Below, piece after piece: positions 1-8,497 of a stretch of 64,000 nt of DNA. Position numbers and translations under genes: made by a program. Positions within the stretch are counted from its first letter, which is position 1; every line of letters begins with the position of its first letter. The notes beneath the pieces are model-generated. The model searched no databases. It was not told the DNA's origin and saw nothing but the letters and a program-made list of their open reading frames with translations. The stretch comes from Brevibacillus fulvus (GTDB taxonomy: Bacteria > Bacillota > Bacilli > Brevibacillales > Brevibacillaceae), in the NCBI RefSeq assembly GCF_016908525.1, contig NZ_JAFBEB010000012.1:1-64000 (forward strand), given 5' to 3'.

Positions 1-119
1 TTAAGTGTTGATCTTTGGTTCAAAAAGAAATTGCTTGGCTTGTGATTTGATCACTTCAAACGTTTCGCTGTTCAGTTTTCAAAGAACATTTTTAACAACA
101 CTTCAAAAGAACAAGATTA
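1..119 (-). promoter_or_regulatory. rRNA operon leader with boxA-like antitermination signal
   Basis: Read on the minus strand, 88-74 is TGTTCTTTGAAAACT, the boxA-like element found in leaders and spacers of Bacillales rRNA operons. The stretch has no ORF and runs toward the left edge, where a 16S gene is expected just outside the window. It could instead be a 16S-23S spacer, but the strong promoter directly upstream (120-148) argues for the leader. No mature rRNA sequence is visible inside the window. Confidence 0.65.
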
Positions 120-148
120 AATATATCACAACTAAAAACTACTGTCAA
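120..148 (-). promoter_or_regulatory. sigma-A promoter, probable rRNA P2
   Basis: Minus-strand TTGACA (148-143), 17-nt spacer, TATATT (125-120). This near-consensus promoter points into the rRNA leader and off the left edge. Confidence 0.8.
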
Positions 149-220
149 TAGATAATTTCATTTAAAATCGCAGTTGCAAGAAACAACCACTAAATCCTCA
201 TGCAAAAGCTCCGTAGTGCA

Positions 221-249
221 ATATAACATATCACACTACTATAAATCAA
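221..249 (-). promoter_or_regulatory. sigma-A promoter, possible rRNA P1
   Basis: Minus-strand TTGATT (249-244), 17-nt spacer, TTATAT (226-221), about 100 bp upstream of the stronger promoter. Tandem P1/P2 promoters are usual for rRNA operons in Bacillales. It is weaker than P2, so the call is tentative. Confidence 0.5.
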
Positions 250-385
250 TAGTATATACAAAATCAGATAAACAATTGAACAATTCAGACTGAAGACAAA
301 GTGTTTATGCTCTGAGTAATAACCGCACTCCCAACGACGACTCCGTGTTTCGCCCGAAGGAAGGGCCACATATCTTCTCTTCCAT

Positions 386-425
386 ATATAGATGATAGTT
401 GCGGCATATAGATGATAGTTGCGGC
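386..425. repeat. 20-bp perfect tandem duplication
   Basis: The 20-mer ATATAGATGATAGTTGCGGC occurs twice head to tail (386-405 and 406-425) in the non-coding stretch between the divergent rRNA promoters and the small secreted-protein promoter. It may be a replication-slippage product or a doubled binding site; no function is evident. The remaining sequence between 250 and 488 shows nothing else I can support. Confidence 0.9.
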
Positions 426-488
426 TCCCCCATTTGAAAGATTCCAAATCTGTTTGATAACAAATTAAACTTTTATATTTATAAAGTA

Positions 489-517
489 TTGACAGTCATA
501 TCAATACGCCATAATAT
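489..517 (+). promoter_or_regulatory. sigma-A promoter of the small secreted protein
   Basis: TTGACA (489-494), 17-nt spacer, TAATAT (512-517). Predicted transcription starts near 524, giving a leader of about 90 nt before the ATG at 613. Confidence 0.75.
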
Positions 518-612
518 CAGTTTGACAGAAAAAATTAACATGGTATTGAACAACAGTCCGTCACCATGCTGAAAATCTCTTTTGCAAAAAAACGAACAGA
601 GGTGTTTAGAAA

Positions 613-870
613 ATGAAATTCCAAGCTATTATCGCTACAACGACAATCGTTGCTTCTCTCGGCTTTGCCGGTTCGGCAAATGCCCTTACTCATGACAGTA
701 AGGATGATGTGCACGTCTATAAAAGCCCTTCCCTGTTTTCGGTTTGGCAAAGTCCCGTTCTCAACTATCCAACTACCGATGTTCAGTCAGCATCATTTAA
801 TACAGTAAGTGAGAACAGACTGTCTTGGGTTTTTATCCCGGAGAATCCGGTTAACGATCATCGGCCCTGA
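613..870 (+). CDS. small secreted protein, unknown function
   Basis: An 85-residue ORF with its own promoter and an AGAGGTG ribosome binding site. The N-terminus reads as a signal peptide: MKF, a hydrophobic stretch to about residue 20, then SANA before LTHDS, a plausible signal peptidase I site near residue 24. The mature part of about 60 residues is polar, has no cysteines, no repeats and no motif I recognise. It stands alone between the rRNA promoters and an aldehyde dehydrogenase. The clean promoter, ribosome site and signal peptide make it a likely real gene; function is unknown. Confidence 0.65.
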   Translation: MKFQAIIATTTIVASLGFAGSANALTHDSKDDVHVYKSPSLFSVWQSPVLNYPTTDVQSASFNTVSENRLSWVFIPENPVNDHRP

Positions 871-920
871 TCCATTGCTGATCCCGATAATCACTGATGC
901 TTTAGGACAAATAAACTCAA

Positions 921-945
921 GCCGCAAAGCGGCAAGTTCTTTTAA
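921..945 (+). terminator. weak hairpin, possible terminator
   Basis: GCCGC-AAA-GCGGC (921-933) followed by AAGTTCTTTT. The stem is short and the T run imperfect; it may end the transcript of the small secreted protein. Confidence 0.35.
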
Positions 946-994
946 ACCTTGCAACCATCCCCAGTGCCTTGTATCATAAAAAACACTTTAACGA

Positions 995-1023
995 TTGACA
1001 CATTTTTGTAACAATTTTATTAT
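995..1023 (+). promoter_or_regulatory. sigma-A promoter of the aldehyde dehydrogenase gene
   Basis: TTGACA (995-1000), 17-nt spacer, TATTAT (1018-1023). The gene starts at 1078 after a GAAGGAG ribosome binding site. Confidence 0.75.
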
Positions 1024-1077
1024 AAAGAAAAAATGTTAGTAAATATACAAAATATACTCACTGAAGGAGTTTTTTAA

Positions 1078-2565
1078 ATGAAAAACTATACAAATGAACC
1101 CATTGTCGTCCAAGCGATCATAAACGGTACCAAAGTAACCACCGACAAACTCTATCCCCGCGAGAATCCGGCCAATCCAAGCGAAATCGTCGGATACGGT
1201 CCGCTGAATACACGCGAGGAAACTGTCGCAGCTATTGATGCCGCCGCTGCGGCATTTCCGGCATGGGCAGCAACTCCATTAAAAGAACGCATCGACCGGA
1301 TGCAACGGGCTATCGCCAAATTGAAAGCAGCTACACCGGAATTGGCAAAATTGCTCTCCCGCGAACATGGTAAAGCCCTTTACGATGCTGAAGGTGAATT
1401 TGCTGTTTCGATCATGTGGATGGAGCATGCCTGTCAGACCGCCGTGGACATCCTCCAGGATAAAGTCCAAGAACACGAAAATGGCAAAACGATCACTACT
1501 TATGATCCAATTGGCGTCGTATCTGCCATCACTCCGTGGAACTACCCGATTTCCCTTTCGACAATCAAAATAGCACCGGCTTTGTTGACCGGAAACACAA
1601 TGATATTGAAACCAAGCCCGTTTGCGCCGTTAGCGGTTAGCAAAGTAATCGAATTAATTGCCGAAGAATTCCCGGCGGGAGTTCTCAACATGGTCCATGG
1701 AGATGCAGAAGTGGGCGTAGAATTAACCACAAACCCGAAAGTCGGCAAAATCGCCTTTACCGGAGGAACCAAAACAGCCAAGTCGATTATCAAGGCAGCC
1801 TCCGATACGATAAAAAACATGACGCTGGAATTGGGGGGAAACGATGCCGCCATCGTTCTCGATGACTTTGACGTGAATGATGAGCGCGCCATGCGTCGGA
1901 TGGTTATCGCCAACTTCCTCACCGCCGGCCAAATTTGCATGATCGCCAAACGCGTTTATGTCCATCGCTCCATTTTTGATCAATTCGTAGAAAAATATGT
2001 GGAGGCAGCGAACAAATGGATTCGCGTCGGCGACCCGTTCCATCCGGATGTAACCATTGGGGCCGTAAACAATGCCGGACAAGTCAAATTTGTGCAAAGC
2101 CTGATCGATGATGCGAAAAAACGCGGAGCCAAAGTTATTCCACTGGGCCGTGTGCTTTCTCCCGAGCTGTTTGACAAGGGCTACTTTATGCAGCCTACTT
2201 TGGTGCTCGGCGTTGATTACAATGATCCCATCGTCGTGGAGGAACAATTCGGACCGACATTGCCTATCCTGCCTTTCGATGATGACGAACAGGCCATCGC
2301 CTTGGCGAACAACAGCATCTATGGTCTGACCAGCTCCGTTTGGGGAAACGAGGAGCATGCGATCCGTGTCGCGCGGCGGATCGAAGCCGGAACGACGATG
2401 ATTAATACCGCTGCCGTGCAAGGACTGGATGTCCGCTTCCCGTTTGGCGGCGTGAAACAATCCGGAATCGGCCGCGAATACGGTGCCGAAGGTTTGCTCG
2501 GTTACGTTGAAACACATGTCATTAACATTCCAAAAGTGGGCGAATTGCCTTACATTCCTGAATAA
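1078..2565 (+). CDS. NAD(P)-dependent aldehyde dehydrogenase, succinate-semialdehyde type
   Basis: A full-length 495-residue member of the aldehyde dehydrogenase superfamily, a cytosolic enzyme oxidising an aldehyde to a carboxylate. Visible motifs are the TPWNYP segment at about residues 155-160, the KPSPFAP cofactor-binding stretch, FTGGT, the general-base glutamate in LELGGND (Glu251) and the catalytic cysteine in AGQICM (Cys287). The C-terminal PFGGVKQSGIGRE motif is typical of the succinate-semialdehyde or lactaldehyde group, but substrate cannot be fixed from sequence. It has its own sigma-A promoter and a strong terminator, so it is monocistronic. Confidence 0.9.
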   Translation: MKNYTNEPIVVQAIINGTKVTTDKLYPRENPANPSEIVGYGPLNTREETVAAIDAAAAAFPAWAATPLKERIDRMQRAIAKLKAATPELAKLLSREHGKALYDAEGEFAVSIMWMEHACQTAVDILQDKVQEHENGKTITTYDPIGVVSAITPWNYPISLSTIKIAPALLTGNTMILKPSPFAPLAVSKVIELIAEEFPAGVLNMVHGDAEVGVELTTNPKVGKIAFTGGTKTAKSIIKAASDTIKNMTLELGGNDAAIVLDDFDVNDERAMRRMVIANFLTAGQICMIAKRVYVHRSIFDQFVEKYVEAANKWIRVGDPFHPDVTIGAVNNAGQVKFVQSLIDDAKKRGAKVIPLGRVLSPELFDKGYFMQPTLVLGVDYNDPIVVEEQFGPTLPILPFDDDEQAIALANNSIYGLTSSVWGNEEHAIRVARRIEAGTTMINTAAVQGLDVRFPFGGVKQSGIGREYGAEGLLGYVETHVINIPKVGELPYIPE

Positions 2566-2578
2566 CACAAATCAGATG

Positions 2579-2609
2579 AAACAAGGAGGAAAGACTTCCT
2601 CCTTGTTTT
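2579..2609 (+). terminator. intrinsic terminator after the aldehyde dehydrogenase gene
   Basis: Perfect stem ACAAGGAGGAA / TTCCTCCTTGT with a tight loop and a following T run. Confidence 0.85.
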
Positions 2610-2712
2610 ACTGTGCGCACTTCAAAGCACCTCATTGCTTTCATTATGTAAGTGATTATGGGTATAATAAGCACAAAATAAACCATACATATTGCGATAG
2701 GAGGGTTTCACG

Positions 2713-3738
2713 ATGGCATATTTAGCCGAACCTTTTACGTTAAAAGGGTTGGAGTTGAAAAACCGGATTGTCATGCCGCCGATGTGCCAATACTCGGTGG
2801 AAGCAAAAGATGGAAAGCCGACGGACTGGCATTTCGTTCATTATGTATCGAGAGCAGTTGGCGGCACCGGCCTCATTATTATCGAGATGACCGATGTGGA
2901 GCCGGATGGCCGAATCACCGATTTTGATCTGGGACTTTGGTCAGATGAACATACGCCGGCATTTGCCCGGATCATTTCTGAAATCAAAAAATATGGCGCA
3001 AAAACGGCGATCCAAATTGCTCACGCCGGGAGAAAAGCGGAAGACGCCGCCGTGCCGGTCGGTCCTTCTGATATTCCGGTCGACGCAAATGCGAAAAAAC
3101 CTCGCGCCCTAACCACAGCGGAAGTAAAGCAAATGGTAGAGAAATTCAAAGAGGCTGCCAGAAGAGCGGTGGAAGCCGGCGTGGATACGATCGAAATTCA
3201 CGGTGCCCATGGCTATTTAATCCATCAGTTCCACTCACCAGCGATCAACAACAGACAGGACGAATACGGCAAAGACCTGGCCCTGTTCGGCGTTGAAGTA
3301 ACAAAAGCGATCAAAAGCGTCATCCCCGCTGACATGCCACTGATCATGCGTGTTTCGGCGGTTGAATATATCGACGGCGGCTACGATCTGGATCATAGCA
3401 TCGAGATCTGCAAACGTTATAAGGAAGCCGGCATCGATATGTTCCACGTCAGCTCCGGCGGAGAAGGACCTGCCGGCAAACGTAAACCCGGCAATTATCC
3501 AGGCTACCAGGTGCCATTTGCGCGGGCAATCAAACAGGCGCTGCAAGTCCCGGTCATTGCGGTCGGAATTCTCGATGATCCGAAACTGGCGGAGGCGACT
3601 ATCGCCAACGGAGACGCTGATCTGGTGGCAGTAGCCAGAGGTATGCTGCGCGACCCGTACTGGGCCCTGCACGCCTTGCAAGCGGTATCCACCAGCGCCA
3701 AAGAAGCGGCGCCCAAACAATATCAGGTGGCGTTCTAA
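2713..3738 (+). CDS. namA: NADPH dehydrogenase NamA (old yellow enzyme, YqjM type)
   Basis: A 341-residue FMN-dependent TIM-barrel ene-reductase that reduces activated C=C bonds of unsaturated aldehydes, ketones and nitro compounds with NADPH. Diagnostic features are the N-terminal NRIVMPPMCQYS segment with the YqjM-type cysteine that tunes FMN, the QIAHAGRKA motif, the HGAHGYLIHQF segment carrying the paired active-site histidines, and the C-terminal VAVARGMLRDP phosphate-binding part. Length matches B. subtilis YqjM (about 338). A TATAAT (2663-2668) with a weak -35 precedes it, and the ribosome site is GGAGGG. Placing it after an aldehyde dehydrogenase suggests detoxification of reactive aldehydes, which is inference. 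Confidence 0.93.
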   Translation: MAYLAEPFTLKGLELKNRIVMPPMCQYSVEAKDGKPTDWHFVHYVSRAVGGTGLIIIEMTDVEPDGRITDFDLGLWSDEHTPAFARIISEIKKYGAKTAIQIAHAGRKAEDAAVPVGPSDIPVDANAKKPRALTTAEVKQMVEKFKEAARRAVEAGVDTIEIHGAHGYLIHQFHSPAINNRQDEYGKDLALFGVEVTKAIKSVIPADMPLIMRVSAVEYIDGGYDLDHSIEICKRYKEAGIDMFHVSSGGEGPAGKRKPGNYPGYQVPFARAIKQALQVPVIAVGILDDPKLAEATIANGDADLVAVARGMLRDPYWALHALQAVSTSAKEAAPKQYQVAF

Positions 3739-3755
3739 ACCGAAGAGACAGCACC

Positions 3756-3795
3756 AAAACGCCCTTCGTCTTTTTGAAAGCGAAGGGCGTTTTTC
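3756..3795. terminator. bidirectional terminator between namA and the his operon
   Basis: Stem AAAACGCCCTTCG / CGAAGGGCGTTTTT serves the convergent namA (plus) and hisIE (minus) ends. Confidence 0.88.
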
Positions 3796-3805
3796 CATGT
3801 TCAAC

Positions 3806-4459
3806 CTATCTTCTGTTCTCCAGCTCGCGCAATACCTGATCGAGCGGCAACTTCTGCTCCCGCAGCAAAACAAGCAAGTGAAACAACAGATCGGCGGCCT
3901 CGTAGCGAAGTTCCTCGTGACTCCGGTTTTTGGCGGCAATGATCACTTCTCCGGCTTCTTCTCCCACTTTTTTGAGGATTTTATCTACGCCTTTCTCAAA
4001 GAGATAAGCAGTATAGGAGCCTTCCGGCATTTCCGCCTCACGCGCGGCGATCAGCTTTTCCAACTCATTGAGAATGGCAAAGCGCTGACCGTTGCCGCGA
4101 TCCACTGCCTCTGCCGTTTCTTGCCCCGACAGTGGAAGCTGTTCCGTAAAGCAGCTGTACGTCCCCTTGTGGCAAGCAGGTCCATTCGGGATCACTTGCA
4201 CGACCAGAGCATCCCCGTCGCAGTCATAGTAAATCGCCGTAATCCGCTGAGTATTCCCGGAAGTAGCTCCTTTGTGCCAAAGTTCCTGACGCGAGCGGCT
4301 CCAAAGCCACGTCTCCCCGGTTGCCAACGATTTCTCCAGTGATTCCCGGTTCATGTAGGCAAGCGTCAATACTTCTTTGCTGACGGCATCTTGAATCACC
4401 GCCGGAATCAATCCGTCTGGACCAAACCGAAGTTGATCCCACGCTATATTGTCGGTCAT
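3806..4459 (-). CDS. hisI: HisIE: phosphoribosyl-AMP cyclohydrolase / phosphoribosyl-ATP pyrophosphohydrolase
   Basis: A 217-residue bifunctional fusion catalysing steps 2 and 3 of histidine synthesis. Residues 1 to about 110 are the HisI domain, with [11 protein letters not shown] and the metal-binding cysteine segment CDGDA and [11 protein letters not shown]. The C-terminal half is the HisE domain, an all-alpha MazG-like pyrophosphatase with [12 protein letters not shown]. It is the last gene of the his operon; its ATG overlaps the hisF stop (ATGA), indicating translational coupling. A bidirectional terminator follows. Confidence 0.96.
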   Translation of the reverse strand: MTDNIAWDQLRFGPDGLIPAVIQDAVSKEVLTLAYMNRESLEKSLATGETWLWSRSRQELWHKGATSGNTQRITAIYYDCDGDALVVQVIPNGPACHKGTYSCFTEQLPLSGQETAEAVDRGNGQRFAILNELEKLIAAREAEMPEGSYTAYLFEKGVDKILKKVGEEAGEVIIAAKNRSHEELRYEAADLLFHLLVLLREQKLPLDQVLRELENRR

Positions 4460-5214
4460 GGCCGAATCACGACCCCTTTCTCAATCAAGTAACTTTTCAC
4501 CGAAGCAATTGAGGTTTCCTCATAATGAAAAATGGAAGCAGCCAGCGCCGCATCCGCCTTGCCTTCATTCAGCACTTCATAAAAGTGCTCGACCGCTCCC
4601 GCTCCGCCAGAAGCAATCACCGGAATGCCGACCGCTTCGGAAACCGCTTTGGTAAGGGCAAGACCAAATCCTTTCTTCTCGCCGTCATCATCCATGCTGG
4701 TCAGCAAAATTTCTCCGGCTCCCAGCTGCTCGGCCCGCTTCGCCCATGCAATCACATCCAGGCCGGTGGCATTGCGTCCACCGTGCGTATACACTTCCCA
4801 TTTGTCGTCGGCGACACGTCTGGCATCGATCGCCACTACCATGCATTGCGATCCAAAGATGGACGCCCCTTCGCTGATCAATTCCGGACGCAACACCGCT
4901 GCGGTGTTCAGCGAGATTTTATCTGCACCTGCCCGCAATATTCGCTTCATATCTTCCGTACTGATGATCCCTCCGCCTACGGTAAACGGAATGGTAATCT
5001 TGGCCGCTGTCCGCTCGATGACCTCTACCATCGTCTTCCGTCCTTCGTGGGAAGCGGAAATGTCCAGGAAGACCAACTCGTCGGCTCCTTCCTGACTGTA
5101 CTTGTCCGCCAGCTCGACCGGATCGCCAGCATCTCGCAATCCGAGAAACTGCACGCCTTTGACGACTCGTCCATCCTTTACATCGAGGCAAGGAATAATC
5201 CGCTTGGCCAACAT
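4456..5214 (-). CDS. hisF: HisF: imidazole glycerol phosphate synthase cyclase subunit
   Basis: A 252-residue beta/alpha barrel that uses ammonia from HisH to convert PRFAR into imidazole glycerol phosphate and AICAR. The start [20 protein letters not shown] carries the catalytic Asp near residue 11, and GGGI and the second catalytic Asp in [10 protein letters not shown] are present. It follows hisA with a 3-nt gap and overlaps hisI by 4 nt. Forms a heterodimer with HisH, encoded two genes upstream. Confidence 0.97.
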   Translation of the reverse strand: MLAKRIIPCLDVKDGRVVKGVQFLGLRDAGDPVELADKYSQEGADELVFLDISASHEGRKTMVEVIERTAAKITIPFTVGGGIISTEDMKRILRAGADKISLNTAAVLRPELISEGASIFGSQCMVVAIDARRVADDKWEVYTHGGRNATGLDVIAWAKRAEQLGAGEILLTSMDDDGEKKGFGLALTKAVSEAVGIPVIASGGAGAVEHFYEVLNEGKADAALAASIFHYEETSIASVKSYLIEKGVVIRP

Positions 5215-5217
5215 TTA

Positions 5218-5955
5218 TCAGACACTCTCCTCAATTTGGCGGATCGCTTGCTGCAAATCGATCGCCCCTGTATACAACGCTTTGCCAACAATCGCTCCCG
5301 TTACCCCGTCGCCCTCATGCTCTGCCAACGAAAGCAAATCCCCGGTTACACTTACACCGCCGGATGCAATCACCTGTTTGCCGGTTGCTTTGGCCAATCC
5401 GACAATCTCGGCAAGATTGGGTCCTGTCAAAGTCCCATCCCGCGCGATGTCCGTATAAATAAACGTTTCTGCGCCAAATTCCGCCAGCTGCTTGGCCAGC
5501 TCGACCGCAGCGATATCGGTTGTCGTCAGCCAGCCTCGGGTAGCGACATATCCGCCGCGGCAATCGAGACCGATGGCGATTTTTGCTCCGTATAAGCCCA
5601 ATACTTTTTGTGTAAACCGGCGATCTTCGATAGCAGCCGTTCCCAGAATCACCCGGGATACCCCCGCTTCCAGGTAGCGAGCAATGTCCTGCTCTGAGCG
5701 GATGCCGCCGCCAACTTGAATCGGCACCTCCACCGACCGGGCAATCGAACTGATCAGCTCGAGATGGACTGGTTCTCCGGCTTTTGCCCCGTCCAGATCA
5801 ACCAGATGAAGCCAGGCAGCGCCCTGATTGACCCAGCTTTTGGCCATTTCCAGCGGAGAGTCGGCATAAACCGTTTCCTGTGCATAATCTCCCTGAAACA
5901 GCCGCACACATTTACCTCCCCGGATATCGATCGCCGGATAAATGGTAAAGCTCAT
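5218..5955 (-). CDS. hisA: HisA: ProFAR isomerase
   Basis: A 245-residue beta/alpha barrel homologous to HisF that carries out the Amadori rearrangement of ProFAR to PRFAR. The start FTIYPAIDIRGGKCVRL holds the catalytic Asp, VGGGIR the first phosphate-binding turn and YTDIARDGTL the second catalytic Asp. Its ATG overlaps the hisH stop (ATGA). Confidence 0.97.
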   Translation of the reverse strand: MSFTIYPAIDIRGGKCVRLFQGDYAQETVYADSPLEMAKSWVNQGAAWLHLVDLDGAKAGEPVHLELISSIARSVEVPIQVGGGIRSEQDIARYLEAGVSRVILGTAAIEDRRFTQKVLGLYGAKIAIGLDCRGGYVATRGWLTTTDIAAVELAKQLAEFGAETFIYTDIARDGTLTGPNLAEIVGLAKATGKQVIASGGVSVTGDLLSLAEHEGDGVTGAIVGKALYTGAIDLQQAIRQIEESV

Positions 5956-6572
5956 CGGCCTTCCTCCTTACATAGGTTCACAAAGTTACGCAGCAAACGC
6001 ATCCCTGTCTCCCCGCTCTTCTCGGGGTGGAACTGCATGCCAAAAATATTGTTGCTGCCGACGATCGCTGTTACCTCCTGGTAATAATCAGCGGTCGCCA
6101 GCAACACTGAAGGGTCTTTTACACGGATATGGTAGGAATGGACAAAATAAACGTAATCGCCGTCGCTAACCCCCTTCAACAAAGGATGGTCTGGATTTTG
6201 GAGCGTCAATTGATTCCAGCCCATATGCGGAACCTTGTAATCCCCGCGAAAGCGAATCGCTTCCCCCGCCAGCAAATGGAGTCCGTCATTGGGCGCGTGT
6301 TCTTCGCTGCTGTCAAACAACAGCTGCATGCCCAGACAAATCCCCAGTACAGGACGGCCGCTTGCGGCATACTCGTTGATCGCCTCCCGCAAGCCCAATT
6401 GATCAATCTGTCGCATCGCATCCGTAAAAGCCCCGACACCAGGCAGCAAAATGCCGTTGAATTTCGCTAAATCGGCAGCATCGGAAACAAAGTCATAACC
6501 AACGCCAAGCCGTTCCAGCGCTTTGCTCAAGCTGTACAAATTGCCCATGCCATAATCGAGAATACCAATCAT
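5952..6572 (-). CDS. hisH: HisH: imidazole glycerol phosphate synthase glutaminase subunit
   Basis: A 206-residue class I glutamine amidotransferase that supplies ammonia to HisF. The nucleophile elbow is GICLGMQLLF, and the His and Glu of the triad are in MQFHPEKSG. The frame stays open upstream, but I chose the ATG at 6572: it gives the canonical MIGILDYGMGN, lies one base after the hisB stop and follows an AAAGGGG ribosome binding site. The longer form would overlap hisB and add unrelated residues. Confidence 0.96.
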   Translation of the reverse strand: MIGILDYGMGNLYSLSKALERLGVGYDFVSDAADLAKFNGILLPGVGAFTDAMRQIDQLGLREAINEYAASGRPVLGICLGMQLLFDSSEEHAPNDGLHLLAGEAIRFRGDYKVPHMGWNQLTLQNPDHPLLKGVSDGDYVYFVHSYHIRVKDPSVLLATADYYQEVTAIVGSNNIFGMQFHPEKSGETGMRLLRNFVNLCKEEGR

Positions 6573-6573
6573 A

Positions 6574-7170
6574 TTACAAAACCCCTTTAGTTGATGGGAC
6601 TCCTTTGACACGCGGATCAATCGAGGTTGCTTCATCCAGAGCGCGACCCAGCGCTTTGAAAATCGCTTCGATCATGTGATGCGTATTTTGGCCATAGTGC
6701 AAGATAACGTGAAGGTTCATTCTCGCTTCCAGCGCGAGTTTCCATAAAAACTCATGGACGAGCTCTGTCGGGAATTGCCCAACTTGTGCGGAAGGATACT
6801 CCGCGCGGTATTCAAAATGCGGCCGATTGCTCAAATCGACGACCACTTGCGCCAGCGCTTCGTCCATCGGCACAAAGGCGTTGCCGTAGCGTTTGATTCC
6901 TTTTTTGTCGCCGAGCGCTTCCCGCAAAGCTTGCCCCAAGCATATTCCGATATCCTCTACGGTATGATGGTAATCAATTTCGATATCTCCTTTTGCCCGA
7001 ACTTGCAAATCAAAATGGCCGTGGCGGGCGAACAGATCCAGCATATGATTCAGGAAATGAACCTCGGTTTGCAATTGGCTGCTGCCTTCCCCGTCGATTG
7101 CAAACGAGAGGGAAATGTCCGTTTCATTGGTGCGTCGGTCTACTTGCGCTGTTCTGGTCTGTCTCTCCAT
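6574..7170 (-). CDS. hisB: HisB: imidazoleglycerol-phosphate dehydratase
   Basis: A 198-residue monofunctional dehydratase of the Gram-positive type, without the phosphatase domain fused in enterobacteria. It converts imidazole glycerol phosphate to imidazole acetol phosphate. The manganese-binding motifs HHTVED and HHMIEA are visible, plus FDLQVRAKGDIEID. I chose the ATG at 7170, which follows GGAGAGAG and lies one base past the hisD stop, over the longer open frame. The histidinol-phosphate phosphatase and HisC are not in this operon and must lie elsewhere. Confidence 0.96.
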   Translation of the reverse strand: MERQTRTAQVDRRTNETDISLSFAIDGEGSSQLQTEVHFLNHMLDLFARHGHFDLQVRAKGDIEIDYHHTVEDIGICLGQALREALGDKKGIKRYGNAFVPMDEALAQVVVDLSNRPHFEYRAEYPSAQVGQFPTELVHEFLWKLALEARMNLHVILHYGQNTHHMIEAIFKALGRALDEATSIDPRVKGVPSTKGVL

Positions 7171-7171
7171 C

Positions 7172-8473
7172 TCAATCTCTCTCCTTTTTTTGCTCGAGTT
7201 TATCCAAATCGGCCAATCGCTCGCCAATGGCCCGCGCATGGGCGGACAGTCCTTCCTGCTCGGCGATCGCCATAATTTTCTTCCCGTTGTTTCGCAAATC
7301 TTCCTTGCTGTAATAAACCACGCTGGACTTTTTCACAAAATCATCGACTGACAGCGGCGACGAGAAGCGTGCCGTCCCGTTGGTCGGAATCACGTGGTTG
7401 GTTCCGGCAAAATAATCGCCGACAGGTTCCGAGCTGTATGAACCAAGGAAAATCGCTCCGGCATTTTCCACAAGACCGAGTTGTTCAATCGGATTTTCAA
7501 TCAACAGCTCCAAATGCTCGGGAGCCAGGCGATTGACCACGGCGAAGCCTTCCTGTAAATCTTTGACCAGACAGATAGCTCCGTGATTGCGGAGTGAAGC
7601 TTCGGCAATTTCGCGCCGCGGCAGCAAGGCCACCTGCCGCTCCACTTCCGCCGCTACCGCTTCCGCCAGCTTCCGCGATGGAGTGACCAGCACAGCGGAC
7701 GCAAACCGATCATGTTCCGCCTGCGACAGCAAATCGGCGGCAACATAGCGCGGTTCCGCTGTATCGTCAGCCAGTACGACAATTTCACTCGGACCAGCAA
7801 CCATGTCGATACTGACCAAGCCAAACACCTCGCGTTTGGCCAACGCCACGAAAATATTGCCCGGCCCCATAATTTTGTCCACTGCTTCGATTTGTTCCGT
7901 ACCGTATGTTAGCGCGGCGATCGCTTGGGCACCGCCAACCTTGTAAATTTCCGTTACACCGGCAATTTTTGCCGCAACCAGGATCGCCGGATTCACTTTG
8001 CCGTCACGTCCAGGGGGAGTCGTGATGACAATTTCCGGCACTCCGGCGATTTTGGCCGGTATCGCATTCATCAAAACCGATGAGGGGTAAGCTGCCGTAC
8101 CACCAGGCACATAAAGACCTACCCGCTTTAACGGGCGAACCAGCTGACCCAGCATCGTTCCGCTTGGCCCCGTGGTAAACCAGGACTGGCGCACCTGCCG
8201 TTGATGATAATCGCGAATATTATCGGCAGCTTCCCGCAAGGCTTCAGCGACCTCTCTGGACACGAGCCCTTCGGCTTCTGCCCATTCAGCCTCTGTCACC
8301 CGAAATTCTTCCAACGCTACCCGATCAAATTTTTCTGTATAGAAACGGAGCGCTGCATCGCCCTCCGCTTTAACTTTGGCCAGAATTTCGCGAACCGCTT
8401 CCTGTTGTTCCTTTGTGCCGTTCTCAATGCTGCGTTTGGTGGAAAAATTGGCTGAATCGACAATTTGAATCAT
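7172..8473 (-). CDS. hisD: HisD: histidinol dehydrogenase
   Basis: A 433-residue zinc enzyme performing the last two NAD-dependent oxidations from L-histidinol to L-histidine. Visible are the LYVPGGTAAYPSSVLM segment, GPGNIFVALAK, the MVAGPSEIVV stretch, LSQAEHDRFASA with the catalytic Glu-His region, and the C-terminal GTNHVIPTNGTAR zinc region. Start context is GAAGGAGTTCTGTT then ATG, 24 nt after hisG. Confidence 0.97.
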   Translation of the reverse strand: MIQIVDSANFSTKRSIENGTKEQQEAVREILAKVKAEGDAALRFYTEKFDRVALEEFRVTEAEWAEAEGLVSREVAEALREAADNIRDYHQRQVRQSWFTTGPSGTMLGQLVRPLKRVGLYVPGGTAAYPSSVLMNAIPAKIAGVPEIVITTPPGRDGKVNPAILVAAKIAGVTEIYKVGGAQAIAALTYGTEQIEAVDKIMGPGNIFVALAKREVFGLVSIDMVAGPSEIVVLADDTAEPRYVAADLLSQAEHDRFASAVLVTPSRKLAEAVAAEVERQVALLPRREIAEASLRNHGAICLVKDLQEGFAVVNRLAPEHLELLIENPIEQLGLVENAGAIFLGSYSSEPVGDYFAGTNHVIPTNGTARFSSPLSVDDFVKKSSVVYYSKEDLRNNGKKIMAIAEQEGLSAHARAIGERLADLDKLEQKKERD

Positions 8474-8497
8474 AACAGAACTCCTTCTTCTCGTTTT

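Noticed and set aside
190-447. Minus-strand 85-codon ORF in the rRNA promoter region
   Set aside because: It spans promoter elements and the tandem repeat, has no ribosome site and reads as low-complexity basic and hydrophobic residues.
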